A stretch of 64,000 nt of DNA from Dichetophora obliterata (lineage: Eukaryota; Arthropoda; Insecta; Diptera; Sciomyzidae): contig OY986439.1 of assembly GCA_963920525.1 (NCBI GenBank), forward strand, positions 25,164,319-25,228,318, given 5' to 3'. Below are positions 1 to 9,640 of this stretch, one piece after another. The notes below the pieces were generated by a model that was not told the DNA's origin, did no database searches, and was given only the letters and a program-made list of their open reading frames with translations. Position numbers and translations under genes: made by a program. Position 1 is the first letter of the stretch, and each line of letters starts with the position of its first letter.

Positions 1-69
1 GGCTCTTTTGTGAATTATGTGTTCGGTCCCAAAAAGCGGTAATTTTGCTTTTTACCGGCGTCAGAAAGT

Positions 70-261
70 GTGAAACGGGCCCGTCAGTCATCAAAATTTG
101 CTTCAAAAAGTCCAGTGCAGTGTCAACCATTCGAGCGACTGTTTCGCCGTATTATAGGTGACGTGGATGGTCTGGCAGCAAAATTCTTTGAGGCAATTAC
201 TTTTTGTACGAATACAAATGCAAATCATTCTTCAAACTGTACCACAAAGTGGTTTAACTGA
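70..261 (+). other. Unassigned 63-codon open frame
   Basis: A short open frame with somewhat higher GC than its surroundings reads through a basic region (QPFERLFRRIIGD) and ends at TGA. I do not recognise the family. It has no visible neighbour in the same frame and the window edge lies only 69 bases upstream, so it could be the last exon of a gene or element starting outside the window, or chance. There is no signal peptide and no membrane segment. Confidence 0.15.
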
Positions 262-2073
262 TGCCAATGCTGTCATTGACACGTCATTTGAATAACGTAT
301 TTCGAAACTTTAGTGATATATTGAATATGCCAACACTACTTATTCAAGGTTGTCAACATAAAACAAGATACACCCAATAGCTATTAAGAACTTTGTAAGA
401 ATTTTGCCCACAGTTAAAATATTTTGTTTGAAGCCGTATGACAACATCTAGCTCTGTGGTTGGAGAAAAAAAAATAAGAAATCACAGCATTTGTCTTTTC
501 GACACTCTCACCCATGATTAGCTTTCGTTATTTAATTGTGCATGTAATAACAACAAATATTTGGTTGTCATGTGTGTTTAATGAAGAAGAAATAAAAATA
601 TTGCTTCAATAAATAAAAAAAAACCAATACAAAATATTTATTCCTCTTTGTAAATTCCTTAAACGTAACGGCATATATTTGATTTTCCATATCATGGCAT
701 GACGTTGAATTTCTACCAAATAAGTTGAAAACAATTTATTTAAATGTCAGCACATTTAAGCGGTGCTGCATTCAAGATAAAGGAATTTTTAAAAAATACA
801 GAAGGGTGCCGCACCTTAAGTCATATGAGCTGGAATTTCACATGAGCTGGCAAAGTGTGTGGTAGAAGCGAGACAGCTAAATTCCTCAATGTTTTTTTGT
901 GAAAAAATTTTAGCAATTCTCTTTAAAAGCTGAGATATTCAATAGGTTTGCTGGAAAAAGCTCAAGTAGCATCGTCTGGCAACTGTTGCTGTTATTTGGA
1001 AAATTTCAGGCTTCAATAAATTTTAATTCTTTTTTTTTCTCGTCTTTTTCTGTGTACTTTCTTGGGATTGGAAGTATTTTATTGAATGCCCGCTAGTCAC
1101 ATTTAGGTTTATGCACATACAACATAACGAACGCCACCTACACTTAAATGCATCTTATTTAAATGTATGCACATTTCTGTGGGTGGTTTTTTTGTGAAAA
1201 TTAATTTAATAGCCAACTTTATAGCAGAAATAATTTGCAAAAGTTCTTCACAGCTATTTTTTGTTTTTCCTTCACCCAAATATTCAGCACTTGAAATTCA
1301 TTAAAAATCAGTTGAACTTTAATTTTATCACAAATTTAATGATTCAACAGGTACTGACAAATAAATGGCATAGTTATGAAAATTTTTAGCAATATGTTGA
1401 ATTAATTTCATTTCCAGAAGTTGACTTTTTGACAAAAACGGAAAGTTATTGTCTATATAAATCTAACAAAAAAAAAAAATAATTGGTAGAGCCAAAAAAG
1501 CGATTAAACAAGAGGTGGATGGTAAAATTCTAAAGCTTTAAGCAAAAATAAAAAGCTACGCCACCTGGTAATTATCAGCCAAAAAGCAATTAACCATGAG
1601 AGGGTATCGTGAAAAGAAAGAAGAGCAACTTTGATACATACACAAATCTAATAAAGTTTAAGGCTTGACCAAGAATAAGAGCCACTTGTTTTCACAGTCA
1701 TATCATTTCGATGAGTTTATTCAAACATGTGTCAAATCATATGAAACGTAAAACAGTGAGTTGGTCACAGCTTAATCACTCAAGACTACTGAAGAGGAAG
1801 TGTAGCTACTTCCGAAACAGGCTGTCTAGTCTGCCGTGTGTATGACTTTATGTAAAGTTGTTGTTGTGTTTGTTGTTGCCTTCTTTCATAAAATACTTGA
1901 CCTAAAGCTCTAAATTTAAAACTTATAAATCATCAGAGGTCACAATTAATTATATAAATCTAAAAAAAGAAAGTATAACTTTCCTTATGATATATTTAAC
2001 TTTTTCTGATATATTTTCAGTTTACCCGTTTATAAAAATAGATGTATTCTACTAACTGTTATTTTAATTTTTG
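262..2073. other. AT-rich interval, nothing recognised
   Basis: About 1.8 kb of AT-rich sequence with many homopolymer runs. I see no open frame of note, no inverted termini and no tRNA-like boxes. An AATAAA-type hexamer occurs near 590, but no upstream gene gives it meaning. Confidence 0.4.
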
Positions 2074-2516
2074 TCACATATAATTTTTTGAAGGGAAACT
2101 TTTTAGGCGGCGATTTGATATTGCAGGTAAATTTTCTCGAGTCTCGTCACGTTTTTGTGCACACGGGCAATGATATTTTCTGTATTTTTGTTTTTTTTGT
2201 ATTGGGACTGCATAAGTGCATTTGAAACCAGTTTCAAGACATTGACGTTTAACACAACACTTTTTTTGCTTCATTAACCCCCTCCCCCTTATGAAATACC
2301 TATCAACGGCGCACAATGGATCCTACTGCTTGCGGTCGTGGCAAAAGTCAATTTTCGAGTGGTTATTTTTTGCATATTTGATATTTTTGTCTGATAAAGA
2401 AATCTTTGGAACCAAGGAATCCGAAGCTTTAACTCATTTGGATGATTTATTTTATTTGTATAATTCGTCAAAGTTCAGTGATTTTTCAAGCTTGCAAAAA
2501 AAAATATTTTTTTGAA
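2074..2516. other. Overlapping short open frames, unassigned
   Basis: Three open frames of 60-80 codons overlap here, two on the minus strand (2316-2074 and 2471-2289) and one on the plus strand (2291-2515). The minus-strand frame at 2316-2074 is rich in Lys and Cys (KKCCVKRQC, YHCPCAQKR), which could be a zinc-binding remnant, but the spacing fits no motif I can name. The interval lies upstream of the family B relic, so it may be part of that element or of another decayed one. Coding status is unproven. Confidence 0.15.
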
Positions 2517-3339
2517 AAAATAAAATCACGTTAATGCCGAAATTTCTGAGAAACGTTTAAGATCATGGACATTTTTTTGTCACAGAAGTAAGTATTGGTC
2601 TATATGAAAAAAAGATAATAAAAAATAAGTGCTTTTTTTTTGTTTTCGTTTTTTGTTTTTTGCGTTTTTCTAAAGCACTGATTTGGCGTTGTTTTCAAAC
2701 TTAACGTGGAGTTTCAAAAAAATCCACGCGTAGTTACACGTTCTAGTTACTAAACACGTATTAAGTGGTTATTTCTTAGCATTCTGTAAGAAATTCAGCT
2801 GCAACTATGTACAACTTTCAGCGCTAGAGCGATTTTTATGGGGAGGTCTTGGTTGTAGGAAGCTGCGACCGCCAGTATGTTATACACATTGAAATTTGGT
2901 AAGCAGATCCCTTTCGAACAATAATAGTAACAGTTAAAAAAATTTTGAAATCATCTGACAGAAAAGGTCAATTTTTAAAAAATTTCATTTTGTCACATTT
3001 TTTTACATTTTCTTTACTATAAAGATATACCTATCTTTTTGAAGTTTATTTATGCTCGGAGAAAGAAACAAACAACTTTTAATTGATTATTGGAATCTTT
3101 TATATCAGGTATTACATCTTAGAGTTTCCAATCGATCCAAAAAAGTCAGGAGCAGGTAAGAGAAAACAGAAATATTTTAGTAAGTCCGTTCTTTAATTAT
3201 GTCAAAAAAATAAATGACGGGAGTTTGCCCTTCAAAACAGGTCGACTACCTACCAAAATTATTTTTCTATAAAAAATTCTAAGGAGCAGGTGACAAAAAG
3301 GTTAAAAAATATGAAACCGTGAAATTGTCTTATTTTTTA
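2517..3339. other. AT-rich interval before family B relic
   Basis: Poly(A), poly(T) and mixed AT sequence with no supported gene. It may include the 5' non-coding part of the transposon relic that follows, but I could not match it to a terminus downstream of that relic. Confidence 0.3.
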
Positions 3340-4870
3340 AATATTAAAAAAAATTAGACAAAAAACTTAAAAATGTATTAGATAAAGATGAGCTTAGTTT
3401 GGCAGTAACAAATCATTTGAGGTTATCCGAAGAAAGTTTGGATGCATCTGATACTGACAAATCAATACATAAAATATACTATACCATTAAAAGAAGATGG
3501 ATAGAGTCACATCGTATAAAAAATCATTTTTTCTGCAAAAATAAAGACTGGCTAGAAAAAAGTACGGCTTGAAAGTATCTTGAAGAAACTGCAGAAAAGT
3601 TGGATGAACGGCCGAGTACATCAAAATTTGCTAAAGGAAGACCCCTGTAGGATACACACCTTTACGGTATAAATTACATACAATTTTATTATACTTAAAT
3701 AACATTAAACAATATAACATTAAAACAAACAACAATAAGCAACATATTTACACAAAGTAATAGGTTACACACCTTTACGGTATGCATAACCTCATTTTAT
3801 TTTAGTGTATAGAAATAACATTAAGAACATTCAAACAATTAAACATATGTTCATGGTCAGTACTAGCATCTATTTCACTCATACACATTACATTGATATT
3901 GCTTAATTAAAAAAATATGATTATTATATTTTACTTTACTCCTACACTAATTAAGGAACATATGACTATGTTTACATTTTTCTAAGTACACAAACAATTG
4001 TTAACTAGTTTTAAGACTAAGTACTGTTATGTATAGTAGAAAAGGAAGAACAAATTTCAAATAAAGTCAATTAGTTTTGAGCTTCTAACAAGCTGCCTAC
4101 TAATTCTTTTAAGTAGTCTTGAACTTTCAATAGCTGCCAACTATTTATTTTTATGCCTTTGCACTTTTAAAGTGAACGGCAAATAAAATAAAAATAAATT
4201 TAGAGCCAGTGACGAGTATACGCCAGCTAAAATGTTAGGCAGGACCTTAAAATACTAATAATAAATCCGCGAGTCCTTTTTTAAATAATCGCGAACCCTT
4301 ACATGGCGATGCTATGTCGCGAATTAAATTATGTGGCGATTCTGTCGCCAAAATATTATTACATGGCGACCAAAAAACATATTTACTACACCCCGAAAAT
4401 CAATGAATGAGAGCTCAACATATACAAAAAAGAAAAAGCTAATGGATTCCACCGAAACGTTATCTACTGATCAAGTTTCAGCAGTCTTGCAAGTTCAATA
4501 CGAAATAGAGCAGCAACAAAAAAAAAGCTAATATAACCAAAGCAGTCTTATATGCTAGTCCACTCCGACTAGAGAGGATTAACGACAGCATTCCTACTCC
4601 ACCGAATGTACATCCCATCAAGATACTTCCGAGGATGCGTTGGCCTTATTCATGGATTTGGGATTATCAAAAGAAAAATATTCAATAATGCGAGATTATT
4701 TCAGAAAACATAATGTTGATGTTTTTCCAGAATATGCTAATATAACAGCAGCGAAAAAAGCAAACGTTTCGCTCAATGGAGAGTTTACTGAGATATCAGC
4801 TCAAGTGAAACTTCAAGATATGATGGATCATACTGCGAAAAGGATTATGGATTTTCTCCTCCCTGCATAG
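3340..4870 (+). pseudogene. Family B transposon-like protein relic, split by a solo LTR
   Basis: Two blocks in the same orientation belong to one decayed protein gene. The first, to 3645, reads IKRRWIESHRIKNHF, KNKDWLEKST, a stop at 3568-3570, then SKFAKGRP. The second, from 4391, continues RKSMNESSTYTKKKKL and reaches DALALFMDLGLSKEKY and VKLQDMMDHTAKRIM. The minus-strand relic at 52.0-52.7 kb has the matching blocks FKKRWQESHKLKSHF and KLGRPVKDFEDC, so this is a repeat family and not a host gene. I recognise the pattern from uncharacterised multi-copy proteins of arthropods and cnidarians; a transposon origin is inference. The frame is broken by stops (about 3568 and 4529) besides the LTR. 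Only the N-terminal part is present. Confidence 0.65.
3646..4390. mobile_element. Solo LTR (TG...CA) with CCCC target duplication
   Basis: The 745-bp insert begins TGTAGGATACAC and ends TTTACTACA, so it has the TG...CA ends of an LTR. CCCC precedes it at 3642-3645 and follows it at 4391-4394. Removing the insert and one CCCC restores a continuous frame GRP-RKSMNESS in the family B relic, which fixes both boundaries independently. The LTR carries an internal repeat of about 115-bp spacing (ACACACCTTTACGGTAT at about 3651 and 3768) and an AATAAA-rich stretch near 4180. No internal retroelement genes remain. Superfamily (gypsy, BEL or copia) cannot be told from this alone. Confidence 0.75.
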
Positions 4871-5850
4871 ACCCAAACTTCAACAACGCATACCGTTACA
4901 TCCTGTTAACCTATTCTAATGAAATCTATCTCACCATGTTAGCTGCATAATATTTCTATCCATAACAAAAGAAATTATGTAATTATCTCAATTCGTTTAG
5001 AAGTTATGATTTTTGCAACGGGGCAAGTCAAATCGAGCCACTGTGCGGCGTTGGCTGCATTGGTACTAAGGAATGTACCGAGCATGCGCAGTTAAAAAAT
5101 GAAAACTAATTGGTTAGTTTCCTATAAATTTTGTGATAAGTCAATTTAGAATTCATTCAGTATACATGTAGTATGAATAGAGTATCGTGGACACGAGAAT
5201 ATGCATGCTATATCTGTGCTAAAGCATGAGTTCTGCATGCATAGTCTTGCCTAAACAGTTTAGCTTCCATTGAGCGTAAAAACTTTACGGAGTGTCGTTG
5301 TAAAAAATATATAAACAAAATATATATGCAACTATTAAAGATTATTATTATAATTTAAAAAAAAATTGATAAGATGAGCAAAAAATTGCTGGGGTATGAT
5401 TAATTAATAGGAACAGTCATTTTTTTATTACAGTAGCTATTCAGCATGCATAAAGTATTGTAATTGTGCGGGTTCATAGTGCACTTGCTCTTCTTGTATG
5501 GCATCGCCTTGTAAAATGGAAATGAGCTTGCATTTATGCTGGTATGTATATAAAACATCAAACGTATGCATACATCATCAATGCTGTATGCATGAAAGTA
5601 CTTACTGGTTTTATTTCTAGATGATCTCTTTCTCTCTGTCTCTTTCACAAAAATTTTACTTATTCTTAATTTTATGAAGTTTCACTTCTTTACTGTATAC
5701 ACGCTATACTGTAGTTTTTTTTTATATTTCATATGAAGTTTCATTAATAGGTACATTAAGATTCAAAATATTTTAAAGTTCAACTGAAAAACTTAAGTAT
5801 AAGAACAGGAATTAGCAAAGTTAAGAATATAAAACATTGAAGCGTCGTCG
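4871..5850. other. Intergenic-like interval, nothing recognised
   Basis: AT-rich sequence after the family B relic. It holds a short TCTC-rich tract near 5621-5645 and several ATGCATGC-like words around 5200-5600, but no gene, TIR pair or RNA gene that I can support. Confidence 0.35.
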
Positions 5851-6130
5851 CGATTAACGTTGTTAGCGACAAAATTATAAGTTTTCCAGAATTGAAAAAA
5901 ACGTTTTTAATGGCGCTTTTAAAATTATTTGCTTTAAATTTTCACTTTGTTGGTGTAGGAATTGTAAAGAAATTTGCATGTATAACATAAAAATCCAGAT
6001 TAGGCCAGAGCATTTTTAACGGTAGTAAGAAAAAAAAAATTTGATTCATTTGTCACTTACAACGCACGGTGGGGCGATCCCATACAAAGGGTTGGACATC
6101 CAGAAAAAAGTGCAACTTGCAAATTATTAT
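5851..6130. repeat. Fragment ending in a piggyBac-like terminus
   Basis: The segment runs into CGCACGGTGGGGCGATCCC followed by ATACAAAGGG at 6065-6104. The same terminus, CGCACGGTG...CCATACAAAGGG, stands at 59683-59714, and an inverted one, CCCTTTGTAAGGGCTCGCC, at 13500-13518 is preceded by TTAA. A CCC start next to TTAA is typical of piggyBac-like elements, so these look like ends of one non-autonomous family. The interior does not match between copies. The other terminus of this copy was not found. Confidence 0.4.
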
Positions 6131-6396
6131 AATATTTTGATACATTTAGATAGAAATATATTTGGACTATTTGAATTTGGCTGCGGCTTTTGTTTTTAAG
6201 TGCGTACTTTTGTTTTTGTAAAGCCTTAAAGTTAATATTTTGTAATAAAAAATATATAGTCTTTTTTTTAAGTCATAAAACATTTTGTTAAACTGCTTGA
6301 TTAAACAGATCTTTATATCTTATGAAAGGTTATACTCTAAAATTTTAAACCAGGCGAGAAATGTAAGTAAGTAAGAAATGTTTTTAAAAAAAAGTT

Positions 6397-6758
6397 AGTG
6401 CGCGCCATCCAGCACCTTCTGAGAATTTCACTATCAAAATTATATTCCTCAGGTTTTTTTATAGCATTTCTCACAAAGTTTGCCTATTACAGCGTAACTA
6501 TAGGAACTGATTCAGTTTGATTAGCGATAAAAACTTGACAATGGATAAAAAAACAAGTTTGGGATACATATATTTCTTTTAACCCATTACGGCCCGGCTC
6601 CGAGACCCTTTGTAAACGGAAAAAATAGATATTTTGCTTTGATAGCGGCATAGCATCCATACTAGTAAAGTGACGTAAATTTATTGTACTAAATAAGTGT
6701 AGACGATTTTAATGCAATATTTTGGTATTCTGTTTACTTATCTGAGAGGTCTGGTTCT
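6397..6758. repeat. Dispersed repeat, inverted copy at 60.8-61.1 kb
   Basis: This roughly 360-bp block matches the reverse complement of 60801-61125. Shared words include TTCTGAGAATTTCA, TTTATAGCATTTCTCAC, GTTTGCCT, TGATTAGCGATAAAAACTT and, further on, GTGTAGAC followed by TTTTAATGCAA. A TTAA followed by CCCATTACGGCCCGG lies at 6579, which resembles a piggyBac-like end, but the similarity runs across it on both sides, so the repeated unit is larger than one element. No coding potential is visible. Confidence 0.55.
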
Positions 6759-7235
6759 TGAGAAGACCATGGTTCAGAATATTCACACACCTTCACTCAC
6801 AAACATTTGCTTGAAGCACACAGCACACAATTTTATTTTCATTTAATTTTTGTGTGTAACGTAGTTATCGTGTTGTTGATCATCCAACATGAATTCTTCG
6901 TTTTAATATTTGCTTGTGCGTCACAAACTCAAACAATGATCGATCTCAACAATTCTCTGTGTTTCAGTTTTACACTTATGTTTGCGTCAAAATGTTCATG
7001 TTGGAGAATTCAGGGCTTTGTCAAAACCAAAACAAAGACAATTTTTCCAACATGAACAAGTGGTGTTTGCAAAATTGTCTTTGTTTGTGTCGGTCATTAA
7101 GATCGATCACTACCGTCGTGTGGCGTAAAAAACAAATGCTGTTCTGGTTGCTGTGCAGCGTATTGAACTGGTTTTTGGCCAAGTGTAGCAAATTTTGGCG
7201 TCAATTAGAAAATATTTTAAAATATTAAAATAATT
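6759..7235. other. Interval with short hairpins, no gene supported
   Basis: Open frames of 82 and 104 codons overlap here in different plus-strand frames (6807-7055, 6914-7228), but their composition follows local repeats such as TCAACAATT, GATCGATC and AACATGAA rather than protein-like constraint. AAACAAAGACAATTTT (7030-7045) and AAAATTGTCTTTGTTTG form a short stem. I regard it as the inside of an unidentified palindromic repeat. Confidence 0.25.
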
Positions 7236-7240
7236 ACCTA

Positions 7241-8060
7241 ATAATATGTCTTTTCAAGAGTTTTAAACTTCATTTATCAGTGTTAAGGGGTCGCTGATTT
7301 CGAATCTAAAGTCAGAATTTTAAAATTCAAGATGGTGGATAGGGTTGCCACCTTAATTTTTTATAGTTTTATGAATTCGGGGCTGGCAAAAAAAAAATCG
7401 TATACCAAAAATGGGTCGCTGAATCCGAATCCGTTGTCAGAATTTCCAAATTATAAAATTTTGAAATAATAGGGTTGCCACCCAATATTATGTCTTTTCA
7501 AGAGTTTTAAACGTCATTTATCAGTGTTAAGGGGTCGCTGGTTTCAAATCTAAGGTCATAATTTTAAAATTCAAGATGGTGGATAGGGTTGCCACCTTAA
7601 TTTTTTGTAGTTTTATGAATCCGGGGCTGTCAAAAAAAATGGTACACCAAAAATGGGTCGCTGAATCCGAATCCGTTGTCAGAATTTCCAAATTATAATA
7701 TTTTCGAAATTCGAAATCAGCGACCCCTTAACACTGATAAATGTCGTTTAAAACTCTTGAAAAGACATAATATTAGGTGGCAACCCTATTATTTCAAAAT
7801 TTTATAATTTGGAAATTCTGACAACGGATTCGGATTCAGCGACCCATTTTTGGTGTACAATTTTTTTTGCCAGCCCCGAATATACAAAACTACAAAAAAT
7901 TAAGGTGGCAACCCTATCCACCATCTTGAATTTTAAAATTCTGACCTTAGATTCGAGCGACCTCTTAACACTGATAAATGATGTTTAAAACTCTTAAAAA
8001 TACATTTTATTAGGTAGCAATACTGTGGTAAAAATTTAGGTGTCAACCCTAACATCCGCC
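7241..8060. repeat. Tandem plus inverted repeat built on a 244-bp unit
   Basis: A unit starting ATGTCTTTTCAAGAG is present at 7245 and again at 7489, about 244 bp apart, each with TCAGTGTTAAGGGGTCGCTG, TTCAAGATGGTGGATAGGG and CGCTGAATCCGAATCCG. From about 7705 the same words return on the opposite strand (CAGCGACCCCTTAACACTG, CTCTTGAAAAGACATAA, ATTCGGATTCAGCGACCC, CCACCATCTTGAATTTT) and run to about 8000. The block is two direct units followed by an inverted copy, a very large palindrome. Recurring GGGTTGCCACC resembles the ends of hAT-like elements, so it may be a nested MITE pile. No protein is encoded. Confidence 0.75.
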
Positions 8061-8089
8061 ATCTTAAATTTTAAAGTTTGACATCATTT

Positions 8090-8450
8090 TTGAAATCATT
8101 TACCCCTAAAACTTCCAACCACGTAGTTCATAGAATCCTTAAAAGTCCTATTACGCTTAGGCTCTCTCTAAACAAGCTCATTGAATTCTTTGGATACCTG
8201 CTTCAATTGGATACTTGCCTTCAATTTCAAGCTTTTCAAACTTTTTGCCGAAGGCATCAAGCTTTCCTTTACTTGAAACTTCGTGCCGTTCGCTTGTAAG
8301 CTAGAATACTTGCAAGCTGTTATGGGCTTATTTATATTCAATTACAAGCTATACTTGATTCAAAATTATCAAGCTCAAGCTAGCTTGAACTTGTATTTCA
8401 AGCAAGTACTTGAAATAAACTTCAAGTAGGCTTGTGCAGTTCTCTGATGC
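8090..8450. repeat. Block dense in CAAGCTT / ACTTGAA words
   Basis: Short related words (CAAGCT, AAGCTTG, TACTTG, ACTTGAA and complements) occur well over a dozen times in about 350 bp with no fixed period. An open frame at 8078-8299 runs through it but its residues simply mirror the repeats. Dense degenerate motifs in both orientations resemble subterminal transposase-binding regions of DNA transposons; that reading is inference. Confidence 0.5.
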
Positions 8451-9640
8451 CAATAGCATAACTTTAATTTAAGAATTAAGGCAAATTTAAAATAATCTTG
8501 TTTTTAGTTTAAAACCTCTCTCCCGGCATTTCTTAACTAATAAAATAAAATAGCACTTCTTTCTATCATAAATATTCCAAAATAATAAAAAGGTAGCATC
8601 GCAGAAATTTTCTTACTCTCAAAATGAAAACGTAATCTAATTAGTACGTTTCGATGCAACTGTGAACTGGTCATTGTCAAAATAAAAAAGTGAACAAACA
8701 AACAATTTCGAATTCAATTGCTTAATTCAATATAATTATGTTCACAAGGAGACGTATTATCAATTTTCTTTGAAATTTTCATAATTAATAAAGAAAAACG
8801 CAATTTTAAATAAAATTTTCATTTTTAATCTATTTCGTTTCTTCAACACAACACCAAATTAGCTGTCTTCAAAATTTGGCAGATAACAAGACAATAAAGC
8901 ACAACTGGTGTGTTGCGTAGTAAGTGTATTGAAGACACAGCATTGTTGACAGACAACAGTGGAATGTATTTAGTTGCTTTGTTGTCTACCGTAATAGAAA
9001 TTTACACATTGAAGACAGCAATTACTGTTGTGCTGTGAACCGTAATAGGGCTATAAGTATTTGTACTCAAGGCATCATTTTAATACGATTTTATATTCAT
9101 TTCGGTTTGAATTTTAGGAAACAATTTATTTTGTAAAAATGTATTTTCTCAAGTTAAAGGTTTCTTTGTTTTAAGGAAATAAATTTGGATTTGAAGAAAG
9201 TTTTACTTAATTTATTGAAAGCAAAAGAGAAAGAGAGTATGACGTTTTGAATTTTAACGTATATGATTGCAAATAACAAACAGCAGGAATCACTTTTCAC
9301 TCGATCTCTTTTGAAGAGAAAGTAGAACAACATGCAGCTAACATGGTCGTTATGGGATGGAAAGTTCTAGTCGTTTTCGGCGAAAGCTGGCTGATTCTGC
9401 ATAAAAAACCACGCACACTCAGTGCTGCTAAAAGTACTACTTTAATACTATTTTTGGTATCTAATTATATATGAAATTGCAAAATAGTACTACATTTTAA
9501 TTTGATTGTGTACTATAGGTTATGTGTTCATGGATACTATAATTGTCAAATAGTGTGGTTAAATAAGATAAACTGTGGCGTAGAAAAAATTGTAAATTTA
9601 AGTGTTATTATATTATTGATTGTATTGTTGTATTGATTGG
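8451..9640. other. AT-rich interval; possible weak terminal repeat pair
   Basis: No gene is visible. CCTATTACGCTTAGG at 8148 and the complement of CCGTAATAGGG at about 9040 could be the ends of a roughly 0.9-kb element enclosing the CAAG-rich block, but the match is only about nine bases and no target duplication is clear. Words such as TGAAGACA and ACAACAG repeat between 8820 and 9040. Confidence 0.25.

Noticed and set aside
6807..7228. Two overlapping plus-strand frames of 82 and 104 codons with a hydrophobic start
   Set aside because: Their residues track short inverted repeats in the DNA, they overlap in different frames and resemble no protein I know.
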